A stretch of 64,000 nt of DNA from DATDAH01 sp963792205 (GTDB taxonomy: Bacteria > Actinomycetota > Acidimicrobiia > Acidimicrobiales > DATDAH01): NCBI GenBank assembly GCA_963792205.1, contig CAWBVI010000010.1:32891-96890 (forward strand). Reading direction: 5' to 3'. Below, piece by piece: positions 17,117 through 26,644 of the stretch (positions are counted from its first letter, which is position 1; each line of letters begins with the position of its first letter). Made by a program: the position numbers and the translations under genes. The notes beneath the pieces are model-generated. The model saw only the letters and a program-made list of their open reading frames with translations. It ran no database searches and had not been told where the DNA came from.

Positions 17117-18925
17117 GGCTCGTGCCTCGTCATGATCAGCGTCCCGGCCGGGCCGGGCTCGCCCTTCCAGCCCGGGGGAACCCAGATGGTGGTGTCGTCC
17201 TCGACGACGACGGCCGGGCCCTGCATCGGCGGCCGCTTGCGGGACCGCAGCCGGGCCGGGTCGAGGGCCGACGGCCGCCGGGCGCTGGCCCGCAGGGTGA
17301 TCACCTCGACGGGGTGCCCCGGCCGGTCGTAGCCGTTCTGGCGCTTGTGGGCCTCGGGGAAGTCGTCCACGCGGGCGACCCGCAGCTCGTGGCTCTGCCC
17401 GGCGTACCGGGCGTCGAGGCTGAGCACGACCTCGATGTCAGCCCGGCTCCCGCCGGCGTCGGCCACCAGCGCATCGGCCGCCTCCGACCCGAGCTCGGCC
17501 AACGCCGCCTCGAGCCCGTCGTGGTCGGCCGGTGTGAGCCATGTCCGCGAAAGGTCGTGCTGGACCGGCGCCGCCAGCACGCCGACGGCCGACAGCACCC
17601 CGGCCCGGGGCGGGACGATCACCGCGGGCATGCCCAGCCGGTCGGCCAGCGAACAAGCGTGCAGCGGCCCGGCCCCGCCGAAGGCCACCAGCCCCAACCC
17701 GCCGGGGTCGATGCCCCGCTCGACCGACACGCGGCGGACGGCCCGCTCCATCAGGGCGTCGACCACCTCGAGCACGCCGTCGGCCGCTTCCGACGCGTCG
17801 CCCATACCGAGCCCCGCCAAGGCCTTGGCCGCCGCCTCAGTGTCCAGCCCGCCCAGCGCCTCGAAGCCGAGCTCGCCCGCGATGCGACCGGCGACCAGGT
17901 TGGCGTCGGTGACCGTGGGCTCCTCGCCGCCCCGCCCGTAGCACGCCGGACCGGGCGCGGCCCCGGCACTGCGCGGCCCGACCAACAGGGCGCCGCCCTC
18001 GTCCAGGGCGGCGATGGAACCGCCGCCGGCGCCGATCGTGTGCACGTCGACCGCCGGCAGGCGGATCGGGTACCCCGCCACCTCCCGCTCGGCCGCGGGC
18101 TGCGGCTCGCCGCCCAGCACCAGGGCGACGTCGGTGCTCGTGCCGCCCATGTCGAAGGTCACGGCGTCGGGGTAGCCGGCGGCCACCGCGTAGAAGGCGG
18201 CGGCCCGCACCCCGCCCGCCGGCCCCGACAAGAGCAGGCCGGCAGGCCGCCGGGCCGCGGCGACCACCGGCGCCAGGCCGCCCGCCGACGTCATCACCAG
18301 GACCCGGTCGCCCAGCGGCGCCAGCGCCTCGAGGTAGCGGCGGCACACCGGCCCGAGCCCGGCGTTGACCACGGTCGTGACCGTGCGCTCGTACTCCCGC
18401 ATCTCGGGCGAGACCTCGTGCGACGCCGACACCTCGTGGCCGGCCGCCCGCAACGCCGCGGCCACCTCGATCTCGTGACCGGGTCGAGGTCGGCGTGCAG
18501 CAGGCACACGGCGACCGCGGTCGCCTCGTCGCCCACCGACGGGACCTCGCCCACCGGCTCCAGCTCGGTCCCGTCGGCCGCCAGCCGACCCGTGACCTCC
18601 AGCGGCGCTCCCGGGGCACGAGTGGCGTGGGCCGGTCCGCCCACTGGTCGTAGAGCTTCGGTCGGTCCTGCCGGGCGATCTCGATCACGTCGGCCAACCC
18701 GGCGGTCGTCACCAAAGTGGTCGCCGCCAGCTGCCCCTCCAGCAGGGCGTTGGTGGCGACCGTCGTCCCGTGGGCCAGCACCTCCACCCGCCGGGCCTTC
18801 AGCTGGGCGATGCCCGCCCGCACCGCCTCGGTCGGGTCCTCGGGCGTCGACAGCACCTTGACCACCCGTCCCCGCCCGTCGACCAGGTCGGTGAAGGTCC
18901 CTCCCGTGTCCGACCCGATCCGCAT
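17113..18925 (-). CDS. hyuA: Hydantoinase/oxoprolinase subunit A (HyuA), two frameshifts
   Basis: About 604 residues, the ATP-binding partner of HyuB. MRIGSDTGGTFTDLV is the N-terminal actin-like phosphate loop, followed by VLAHGTTVATNALLEG. The middle carries HEVSPEMREYERTVTTVVNA, VMTSAGGLAP, LLLSGPAGGVRAA and VTFDMGGTSTDVALV, and the end has FGGAGPLHACSLAD. The frame is lost twice, near 18620 (a C missing from a run after VPRER) and near 18487; conserved sequence continues in the next frame each time, so I reconstruct one gene. Single-base deletions at homopolymers favour sequencing error over decay. It starts 55 nt from the divergent J-domain gene. Confidence 0.85.
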
Positions 18926-18980
18926 CCGTGCGGAATGTACCTGTCGTCAAGGCCACGGATCGGCGGCCGATAGGCAATCG

Positions 18981-19487
18981 ATGCCGACAGCGGGGAAGCG
19001 CGGTCGGTTGTTCCGGCGCGACGAGGATGACCTCGACGAATCGGACGCCGACCTGAGCGAAGACGAACATGCATGGTGGGCCGCCCGGGAGTCCGTCGGG
19101 GGGGTCCCCCGGGGCAACTTCACGGACGCCGACGGCCCCGACGAGTCGGACGAGACCAGCCACTTCTCCGACTACTGGACGGCCGAGTCCCTGTTCGAAC
19201 GGCAGCAGCGCCGGGAGCAGGCAGCCGCCCAGGCGGCGGCCTCAGCCGCCGAGAAGGACGAGTTCCTCGAAGAGCTCGCCATGGACCTCGACGCCGCCCA
19301 CCTCGTGCTCCAGATCAAGGTCGGCGCCACCTGGGAGGAGATCACCCAGGCCCACCGCCAGCTGGCCAAGCTCTACCACCCCGACCGGCTCATCTCCTGG
19401 TCCGTGGAAGCCCGGGAGATGGGTCGCGGCCGCATGGCGGAGATCAACGCCGCCCACGCCACCCTGCGGGCCCTCCACCACGCCTGA
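18981..19487 (+). CDS. Small acidic J-domain protein
   Basis: 168 residues. A basic start (MPTAGKRGRLFRR) is followed by a very acidic, probably disordered region, an Ala/Glu-rich helix (about 60-95) and a C-terminal J domain at about 105-165: WEEITQAHRQLAKLYHPDRL holds the HPD tripeptide that stimulates Hsp70 (DnaK). J domains at the C-terminus, without the G/F and zinc parts of DnaJ, are typical of specialised co-chaperones. The client or partner is unknown. Its last 44 nt overlap the 3' end of the convergent RNase H gene. Confidence 0.82.
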   Translation: MPTAGKRGRLFRRDEDDLDESDADLSEDEHAWWAARESVGGVPRGNFTDADGPDESDETSHFSDYWTAESLFERQQRREQAAAQAAASAAEKDEFLEELAMDLDAAHLVLQIKVGATWEEITQAHRQLAKLYHPDRLISWSVEAREMGRGRMAEINAAHATLRALHHA

Positions 19488-20544
19488 AGTTCAGCCCAGC
19501 TCGTTCGGGGTCGACGGTCCAGACCTCGTCGCCCACGGCCTTCTCGAGCGCCTTCACCGCCTTCGACAAGCGGGCGTCCTTGCCGTCCCAGACCACGATG
19601 GCGGCGTCGGCCACCCGGGCCAGCCAGGCGTCCCGCTGGCCCATCGCCCGGCTGACGTCCGCCGCCGACTTGACCGGCTTCCGCTGCAGCAACCGGACCT
19701 CCTGGGCCGAATCGACCAGGCGGCGGTAGGTCGCCCGGGTGGCCTCCGGCCAGCGGGCGTCGGGGTCGGGATGGGGTTGGACGACGACGAAGGGGATGCC
19801 GCGGTCGACCGCAGCCTCGGCCGCCAGCTGCTCGGCCCCGAGCTGGAGCCCGGTCACCAGCACCAGGTCCTCGTCGAGCTGTTGTTGGGCGGCGAGGATG
19901 TCGCCCAAGCGCCGCTGCACCGCGGCCTGCAGCAGGTTGGGCTCGTAGCCCCCCAGCTCGGGCGGACGGTGGCCGATCACGACCACCAGGTGCCCGGCGG
20001 GCTTGTCGACCACGGGCGCCGCCTTCGCCGATGCCACCGCCGGCGCCGCACCCGAACCAGCCGACACCCGGTCGGCCGGCCCGAGCGTCTCCGGCCGTCC
20101 CTCCCCCGACCGCCCCGCCTGGTTCAGCGCGGCCTCGACCGCCAGGCGGTCGGCGACGTCGTTCCACTCGTCGCCGCTGTGGCCCTTGACCCAGCGCCAC
20201 TCGACGTCGCCCCGGGCCAGCACGTGGTTGATCAGCGGCTTCCACAGGTCCTGGTTGGCCACGTCCTCCTTCTTGGAGTTCTTCCACCCCCGGGCCATCC
20301 ACCCCTCGTACCAGCGCTGGCGGAAGCAGTTGACGACGTAGGTCGAGTCCGAGACCACGACGACGGGCCCGTCGAGCGCCAACAACGCCTCGGTGGCGGC
20401 CACGATCTCCATGCGCTGGTTGGTCGTGTGGGGGTGGAATCCGCTGGCGTAGCCCCCCTCGGGCGCCACCCAGGCCCAGCCCCCGGGACCGGGGTTCCCG
20501 GAACAGGCCCCGTCGGTGTAGACGATCGTCGCCACAGGAGGCAT
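19444..20544 (-). CDS. rnhA: Ribonuclease HI fused to a SLOG (YpsA/DUF1273-like) domain
   Basis: 366 residues. Residues 1-150 are RNase HI with the full acidic site: Asp in IVYTDGACSGNPGPGGWAWV, Glu in TTNQRMEIVAATEALL, Asp in VVVSDSTYVVN and Asp in GHSGDEWNDVADRLA. It would cleave the RNA of RNA-DNA hybrids. After an Ala/Pro-rich linker (about 155-188), HLVVVIGHRPPELGGYEPN starts a Rossmann-like SLOG domain, with LVTGLQLGAEQLAAEAAVDR, FVVVQPHPD and DAAIVVWDGKDARLSKAVKA, which resembles DUF1273/YpsA proteins and nucleotide-ligand-binding SLOG proteins. ATG 20544 overlaps the aceE ATG on the other strand; an internal GTG three codons later could be used instead. Confidence 0.85.
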   Translation of the reverse strand: MPPVATIVYTDGACSGNPGPGGWAWVAPEGGYASGFHPHTTNQRMEIVAATEALLALDGPVVVVSDSTYVVNCFRQRWYEGWMARGWKNSKKEDVANQDLWKPLINHVLARGDVEWRWVKGHSGDEWNDVADRLAVEAALNQAGRSGEGRPETLGPADRVSAGSGAAPAVASAKAAPVVDKPAGHLVVVIGHRPPELGGYEPNLLQAAVQRRLGDILAAQQQLDEDLVLVTGLQLGAEQLAAEAAVDRGIPFVVVQPHPDPDARWPEATRATYRRLVDSAQEVRLLQRKPVKSAADVSRAMGQRDAWLARVADAAIVVWDGKDARLSKAVKALEKAVGDEVWTVDPERAGLNFRRGGGPAGWRGRR

Positions 20545-23264
20545 GGTGGCAGACGTGACCTTCATCGACGGGTTCGTCCACCAGCTCCCCGACACGGACG
20601 CCCAGGAAACCCAGGAGTGGCTGGACTCCCTGGACGGCGTGGTCGCCACCCAGGGCGAGGCCCGCGCTCGCTTCATCCTCTCCAAGCTCCTGGAGCGCTC
20701 GCGCCAGCTCGGCGTCGGCGCGCCGGCCTCCGTGTCGACCCCCTACATCAACACCATCCCCGCCGAACTGGAGCCGTGGTTCCCCGGCGACGAGCACATC
20801 GAGCGCCGCATCCGGGCCTTCATCCGGTGGAACGCCGCGGTCATGGTCATCCGGGCCAACAAGAAGGCCGACGGCATCGGCGGCCACCTCTCCACGTTCG
20901 CCTCCTCGGCCGCCCAGTACGAGGTCGGCTTCAACCACTTCTTCCGGGGCAAGGCCGACGGCCAGTCCGGCGACGCCGTCTACTTCCAGGGCCACGCCGC
21001 CCCCGGCATCTACGCCCGGGCCTTCCTCGAGGGCCGCCTCACCCAGGAGCAGCTCGACCACTTCCGCATGGAGGTCGGCGGTCACGGCCTCTCCAGCTAC
21101 CCGCATCCCCGGCTCATGCCCGAGTTCTGGGAGTACCCCACGGTCTCCATGGGCCTCGGCCCGATCAACTCGATCTACCAGGCCCGCTTCCTGCGCTACC
21201 TCCACAACCGCCAGATCGACGACACCAGCGGCTCCCGGGTGTGGTGCTTCGTCGGCGACGGCGAGGTCGACGAGCCCGAGACCCTCGGCTCCATCTCCCT
21301 CGCCGCCCGCGAGGGCCTCGACAACCTCACCTGGGTCGTCAACTGCAACCTGCAGCGCCTCGACGGCCCGGTCCGGGGCAACGGGAAGATCATCCAGGAG
21401 CTGGAGGCCATCTTCCGGGGCGCGGGCTGGAACGTGATCAAGGTCATCTGGGGCGGGCGCTGGGACGAGCTCCTCGCCCGCGACGTCGACGGGGTCCTGG
21501 TCAACAAGATGAACGAGACCGTCGACGGCCAGTACCAGCGCTACGCCGTGGAGGACGGGGCCTACGCCCGCGAGAACTTCTTCGGCCCCGACCCCCGCCT
21601 GCGGGAGATGGCGGCCCACCTCTCCGACGACGACATCCGCAACCTGCCCCGCGGCGGCCACGACTACCGCAAGCTCTACGCGGCCTACAAGACGGCCACC
21701 GAGCAGACCGGCGCCCCCACCGCGATCCTGGCCAAGACCGTGAAGGGCTGGACCCTCGGCCCCGGCTTCGAGGGCCGCAACGCCACCCACCAGATCAAGA
21801 AGATGACGGTGGACGAGCTCAAGGTGCTCCGCGACCGCCTCCACCTGCACGACGAGATCCCCGAGGACTCCCTCGACGCCGACGCCCCGCCTTACTTCCG
21901 TCCCGCCGAGGACTCGGTCGAGTACCGCTACATGATGGACCGGCGCCAGGCCCTCGACGGCGCCCTGCCCAGCCGCATCGTCCGGGACCGCCGGCCGCTG
22001 AAGCTGCCCGCCGACGCCGCCTTCGCCGAGTTCCCGAGCGGCTCGGCCAAGCAGGCCGCCTCGACCACCATGGCCTTCACCCGCCTCCTGCGGAACCTGG
22101 CCCGCGACGAGCAGTTCGGCCCCCGGGTCGTGCCCATCGTCCCCGACGAGGCCCGCACGTTCGGCATGGACTCGCTCTTCCGCGAGCTCGAGATCTACGC
22201 CCCGTTCGGCCAGCGCTACGAGCCCGTCGACCACGCCCTGCTCCTGTCCTACACCGAGGACCACGACGGCCAGATCCTCGAGGAGGGCATCACCGAGGCC
22301 GGCGGGCTGGCCTCCTGGACCGCGGCGGCCACGGCCTACGCCAACCGGGGCACGCCGATGGTGCCCTTCTTCATCTTCTATTCGATGTTCGGCTTCCAGC
22401 GGGTGGGCGACCTCATCTGGGCCGCGGCCGACGCCCGGGCCCGGGGCTTCCTGCTCGGCGCCACCGCGGGGCGGACCACGCTGCTGGGCGAGGGGCTCCA
22501 GCACCAGGACGGCCACAGCCTGCTCCTGGCCTCCACCGTGCCGGCCTGTGAGGCCTACGACCCGGCCTTCGCCTACGAGCTGGCCGTCGATCGTGGAGGA
22601 CGGCCTGCGCCGCATGTACCCCGACGGCGACGCCACCAAGGGCGAGGACGTCTTCTACTACCTGACCCTCTACAACGAGAACTACGTCATGCCGCCGATG
22701 CCCGAGGGCGCCGCCCCCGGCATCCTCGAGGGCCTCTACCGCTTCGTCCCCGCCCCCGACGGCCCCACCCACCCGGCCACGGTCCTGTTCTCGGGCTCGG
22801 CCCAGGGTGCCGCTCGCGAGGCGCAGCACGAGCTGGCCGAGCACTACGACGTCGGCATCGACCTGTGGTCGGCCACGTCCTACAAGCGCCTGCGCGAGGA
22901 GGCCATGGCCGTGGAGCGCTGGAACCGGCTCCACCCCGGCGAGGACCTCCGTGTCCCCCGGGTCACCGAGCTGCTGTCCCAGAGCGACGGCCCGGTGGTG
23001 GCGGTCACCGACTTCATGCGCAGCGTCCCCGACCAGATCGCCCGATGGTCACCGAGGTCCTGGACCTCCCTGGGGACCGACGGCCTGGGTCGCAGCGACA
23101 CCCGCGAGACCTTGCGTCGCTTCTTCGAGACCGACGCGGCCCACGTCGTCGTGGCCGTCCTGGCCTCGCTGGCGGCCGACGGGACGGTGGAGACGACGGT
23201 GGTCAAGGACGCCGTCGACCGCTACGACCTCGACACCGACCTCGCGGCGCCCTGGACGCGCTGA
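20543..23264 (+). CDS. aceE: Pyruvate dehydrogenase E1 component, homodimeric type, one frameshift
   Basis: About 907 residues, the length of single-chain AceE. A good ribosome site (CAGGAG, 20535-20540) precedes ATG 20543. Recognisable are TPYINTIPAELEPWFPGDE, the thiamine-diphosphate motif VWCFVGDGEVDEPETLGS with NCNLQRLDGPVRGN, and VPIVPDEARTFGMDSLFRE in the pyrimidine domain. It decarboxylates pyruvate and passes the acetyl group to the lipoyl E2. A one-base insertion near 22590 (GCCGTCGATCGTG, expected GCCGTCATCGTG) shifts the frame; downstream EDGLRRMYPDGD to the C-terminal APWTR is intact. As an essential central enzyme, it is good evidence that such breaks are sequence errors. E2 and E3 are not in the window. 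Confidence 0.93.
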
Positions 23265-23277
23265 GGCTCAAAGCCTC
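23263..23277. terminator. Short hairpin at the end of aceE
   Basis: GAGGCT-CAA-AGCCTC forms a perfect 6-bp stem whose first bases are the aceE stop region. It lies between the convergent aceE and methyltransferase genes; there is no U-tract, so termination is only plausible. Confidence 0.4.
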
Positions 23278-23316
23278 CAGCCGGCGGGGCGCGGGGGTCG
23301 GGGGTAGGCGTGCCGC

Positions 23317-24138
23317 TCAGCTCGTGCGATGGGCGACGACCTCGAGGTACTCGGACGGCACTGCAAGCGCTCCTGAGGTGTCGCGGTTGCACTCGTTGGC
23401 CAGCGCGACGAGCTGGTCCCGGAACGACGTGCGGCCCTCCTCGTCGAGGGCACCCCAGGCCTTGAGGGTCGGCCCGTAGTACGTCTTGAACGTCTCGAAG
23501 AAGTGCTCTGCCGATGTGTACCGGAACACGAAGTGCCGCCGGACCACGTCGACCTTGGCGTCGTCGCCGAACAGCTCTGCGAGCCGCTCTTCAGTGCCCC
23601 ACGCCAGCGGGGACTGGATGCCCGCGGGAGGCGGCACGTGCGCCCCGACGATCTTGAACATCCGGCCGATGAACCCGGTCGGCGTCCAGTTGGCGAGACC
23701 GATCCGGCCGCCCGGCCGGGTCACCCGGATCATCTCCTCGGCCGCCCGGTCGGGGTTGGGCACGAACATCACCCCGAAGGTCGACAGGACGGTATCGAAG
23801 GAGTCGTCCTCGAAGGGCAGGTTCTCGGCGTCAGCGACGCGAGTCGTGAGCGGCAGGCCTTCGCTATCGGCGCGCCGCTGCGCACCGGCCAGGAGCGCCT
23901 CGACGTAGTCGGTGGCCGTCACGGCGCACCCACGACGAGCGGCGGCGAGCGAGGCGTTGCCGTTGCCGGCCGCCACGTCAAGCACCTGCGAACCCGCGGC
24001 CACGTCGACCGCCTCGCACAGTGACTCACCCACGATCTGCAGCGTCGTGCCGATGACGGCGTAGTCGCCGCTGGACCACGTCGCCTGCTGGCGTCCCTTG
24101 ATGGTCTCGATGTCTTCCGGGGTGAGCGTCGAGCTCAT
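23317..24138 (-). CDS. Class I SAM-dependent methyltransferase (UbiE/MenG-like)
   Basis: 273 residues. The SAM-binding motif VLDVAAGNGNASLAAARRG (near residue 50) is followed by CAVTATDYVEALLAGA, ADAENLPFEDDSFDTVLSTF and RVTRPGGRIGLANWTPTG, the standard order in methyltransferase domain 11 proteins. The acceptor is unknown. The start at ATG 24138 overlaps the stop of the upstream TIGR03086 gene by 4 nt, so the two are translated together. Confidence 0.86.
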   Translation of the reverse strand: MSSTLTPEDIETIKGRQQATWSSGDYAVIGTTLQIVGESLCEAVDVAAGSQVLDVAAGNGNASLAAARRGCAVTATDYVEALLAGAQRRADSEGLPLTTRVADAENLPFEDDSFDTVLSTFGVMFVPNPDRAAEEMIRVTRPGGRIGLANWTPTGFIGRMFKIVGAHVPPPAGIQSPLAWGTEERLAELFGDDAKVDVVRRHFVFRYTSAEHFFETFKTYYGPTLKAWGALDEEGRTSFRDQLVALANECNRDTSGALAVPSEYLEVVAHRTS

Positions 24139-24716
24139 CGCACTGCCTCCGTTTGGTTGGTGTTGCCGTGGATCTGACGGCCGCTGAAGGCCACGAGCCG
24201 CTCGAGCGTGGTCGCTTCGGGTCCGGCCTTGGTCTCGGCCGCGAACGTGTCTCCGTCGCGCATCTCCGGCTGGACGAACTGTCGAGCGAAGGCATCGACC
24301 TCCGCGACGAGGCCGTCGGGCGGCTCGTAGGGAAGCCCGGTGGCTCGGGACAGATCCCAGCCGTGGACCAGACCGTCGAACGCGGTGTAGCGGGCGAACG
24401 CTGCGACCGGCACCTCGCCGAAGGGGGCGGTGACCGTCCGCTCCTGAGCGCCCGGCGAATGCAGCGAGCTCAACAGCTCGGCCATGGCTCGGCTCCACCG
24501 ATCCGTGAGCTCCCCTTCAAGGGGCGCAGCGGACCCCGCTGCCTCGCCACGGAAGGCAGGCGAGAAGTGGGTGGCACCACCGATCATGTGCTCCAGGACG
24601 CCCGTCACCGTGAAGTTGGCGCACGCCGTCGGGTTGTCGAGCTGGTCGGCCCTGATCTGCTCGACCACCTTCTCGATCCGGGGGATGATCTCGTCGAGCT
24701 GTTGGACACCGTCCAT
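24135..24716 (-). CDS. TIGR03086-family DinB-like metal-binding protein
   Basis: 193 residues, start ATG 24716 with a strong ribosome site (AAGGAGA). ACANFTVTGVLEHMIGGATH holds the first His of the DinB-like metal site, and FDGLVHGWDLSRATGLPYEP the second, with the HGWDLAxATG motif that defines TIGR03086. Proteins of this four-helix-bundle superfamily include mycothiol-dependent maleylpyruvate isomerase, so thiol transfer is possible but unproven. It is the first gene of a two-gene operon with the methyltransferase, divergent from a LuxR-type regulator. Confidence 0.85.
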   Translation of the reverse strand: MDGVQQLDEIIPRIEKVVEQIRADQLDNPTACANFTVTGVLEHMIGGATHFSPAFRGEAAGSAAPLEGELTDRWSRAMAELLSSLHSPGAQERTVTAPFGEVPVAAFARYTAFDGLVHGWDLSRATGLPYEPPDGLVAEVDAFARQFVQPEMRDGDTFAAETKAGPEATTLERLVAFSGRQIHGNTNQTEAVR

Positions 24717-24945
24717 GGTTTCTCCTTGGTTGCTGGTTCGCGTGGCTGCGGCGACCGCCTCGCGGTCTCGGCCGAGCACGATCAGGTCGGCGATCGACTC
24801 GGTGCTGGCATCGTGCTGGTCACGATCGGTCATGAGGGCATCCTGCGCTACGCCACGGGCCCACGCATCGGTCAGATCAGCCAACATCCCGGGAGGGCCG
24901 GCGTGATCTACCCACGCGCCGGGTGGGGTCGACCAGACTGACGAG
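24717..24945. promoter_or_regulatory. Divergent intergenic region between TIGR03086 operon and LuxR gene
   Basis: 229 nt with no convincing gene. The minus-strand frame of the TIGR03086 protein stays open through part of it, but there is no conserved protein and the ribosome site at 24720-24727 marks the real start. Promoters for both transcripts must lie here; I could not pick a clear -10 or a regulator site. Confidence 0.4.
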
Positions 24946-26616
24946 GTGACCGCAGCCCCGGCCGATCCACTGGAGGAGGCCCGCAACCTCCTGGCCTCGT
25001 GGGCCTGGGCCGGGGCACTCGACGCGGCCCGGTCGGCGGTCGTCCCGTCCGGCCGAGCCGAGGCTGATCGTCTCGACATCGTCGCGGAGACTTCGTGGTG
25101 GCTGGGCCAGATGGATGACTGCATCGACGCACGCGAGCAGGCCTACGCCCTGTACGACGCGCAGGGCGACGGCCGGTGCGCGGGCCGGTGCGCGGTGTGG
25201 CTCTGGGAGCACCACCAGCTCAAGGCGCGTCCGTCGATCGCCGGTGGTTGGTTGCGGCGGGCCCGCCGTGCGCTGGAGGCCGACACGGCGTCGGTCGAGT
25301 TCGGCGACCTGATGCTCCGCGAAGCCGAGGTCGCGCACGGATCCGGCGAGCTCGACCGGGCGACCGCGCTGGCCCGCGACGCCCTGGCCCTGGGACGGCG
25401 GCTGTCATCGATCGACCTCGAGGCGGCGGCGCTCCAGACCATCGGCCGGCTCCTCATCGACGCGGGCAACCTGACCGACGGGCTCGGCCACCTGGACGAG
25501 GCGATGCTGTCCGCCGTCGAGGGCAAGCTCAACCCCTACACGACCGGCAAGGTGTACTGCAGCCTGATCAGCGCCTGCGAGCAGCTCGGCGACCTCAGCC
25601 GCGCCGCAGAGTGGACCGATGCCACGCTCCGCTGGTCAGAGGACCACCCGATGGCCATGTGGCCCGGCATCTGCCGAGTCCACCACGCCGCGCTGCTCCA
25701 GCTCCGTGGCGACTGGGGCGCGGCTGAGCGAGAGGCGCGACAAGCGTGCATGGAGCTCGACGGGTTCCACCTACCCAACGTCGCTGCCGGTTACATCGAG
25801 ATCGGCGACATCCGTCGCCGACTGGGCGACCTGGATGGAGCCGAGGCCGCCTTCGCCACCGCCGAAGAGATCTGCGGCCAGCAGAGCGCCGGACTCGCCC
25901 TCGTCCGTCTCGCCCAACGTCGAGTCGACGCAGCTACCGCCATCATCACGCAGATGCTCGAGGACCACACCTGGAACCGGCTGGCCCGGGCCAAGCTCCT
26001 GCCAGCGCGCGTGCAGATCGCAGTGGCCGCAGAGGACCTCGACGCCGCGATTGCTGCCGCCGACGAGCTCGACCGCATCGTCACCGAGTACGACAGCCCA
26101 GCACTGTTGGCCGCAGCCCTGTCCACACGCGGCAGGCTCCAGCTGGCCCAGGGCGACGACCGCACCGCATGCGCGACGCTGCGGGACGCGCTCCGGCACT
26201 GGCAACAGCTCGAGGTCCCCTACGAGGTCGCCACCGTCCGCCTCCTGCTCGGCCAGGCCTGCCGAGCCTGCGGCGACGAAGACGCAGCCTCCAGCTCGTT
26301 CGCCAGCGCAGCAGCAATCTTCGACCGCCTCGGGGCCGTCCTCGATTCCCGCCACATCCGGGATCTCACGTCGTCCTCGTCGCTGCCAGCGGACCTCACG
26401 CCACGAGAGGCGGAGGTCCTGGGCCTCGTCGCCTCGGGAGTGACCAACAGAGACATCGCCGCCGCCCTCCACCTCAGCGAACGGACCGTCGCTCGTCATC
26501 TCTCCAACATCTTCACCAAGATCGGCGTCGCGACGCGCACCGCTGCCGCCGCCTTCGCCTACGAACATGACCTCGCCCAGCGCACCCCAGCAAGGGGTGA
26601 CCCGATGGCGGACTGA
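24946..26616 (+). CDS. LuxR-family regulator with long TPR-like N-terminus
   Basis: 556 residues from GTG 24946. Residues 1-470 are Ala/Leu-rich helical repeats of TPR type (for example GELDRATALARDALALGRRL and GDLDGAEAAFATAEEICGQQ). The C-terminal 60 residues are a LuxR/GerE DNA-binding domain: LTPREAEVLGLVASGVTNRD and LHLSERTVARHLSNIFTKIG. The protein lacks the N-terminal P-loop ATPase found in LAL regulators, so it looks like a shortened LAL relative. It is divergent from the TIGR03086/methyltransferase operon and may control it, sensing an unknown signal through the repeats. Confidence 0.87.
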   Translation: MTAAPADPLEEARNLLASWAWAGALDAARSAVVPSGRAEADRLDIVAETSWWLGQMDDCIDAREQAYALYDAQGDGRCAGRCAVWLWEHHQLKARPSIAGGWLRRARRALEADTASVEFGDLMLREAEVAHGSGELDRATALARDALALGRRLSSIDLEAAALQTIGRLLIDAGNLTDGLGHLDEAMLSAVEGKLNPYTTGKVYCSLISACEQLGDLSRAAEWTDATLRWSEDHPMAMWPGICRVHHAALLQLRGDWGAAEREARQACMELDGFHLPNVAAGYIEIGDIRRRLGDLDGAEAAFATAEEICGQQSAGLALVRLAQRRVDAATAIITQMLEDHTWNRLARAKLLPARVQIAVAAEDLDAAIAAADELDRIVTEYDSPALLAAALSTRGRLQLAQGDDRTACATLRDALRHWQQLEVPYEVATVRLLLGQACRACGDEDAASSSFASAAAIFDRLGAVLDSRHIRDLTSSSSLPADLTPREAEVLGLVASGVTNRDIAAALHLSERTVARHLSNIFTKIGVATRTAAAAFAYEHDLAQRTPARGDPMAD

Positions 26617-26644
26617 TCGCCGCTCCTCCGGCACCACACCATGG

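Noticed and set aside
19373..22639. A 3.2-kb open frame on the minus strand opposite aceE
   Set aside because: It is the complement of well-conserved aceE and RNase H coding sequence in very GC-rich DNA, has repetitive Val/Gly/Ala composition and no motif.
24717..24831. Longer N-terminus for the TIGR03086 protein reaching ATG 24831 or beyond
   Set aside because: The strong ribosome site AAGGAGA lies directly before ATG 24716 and the family normally starts there; the extension has no conserved features.
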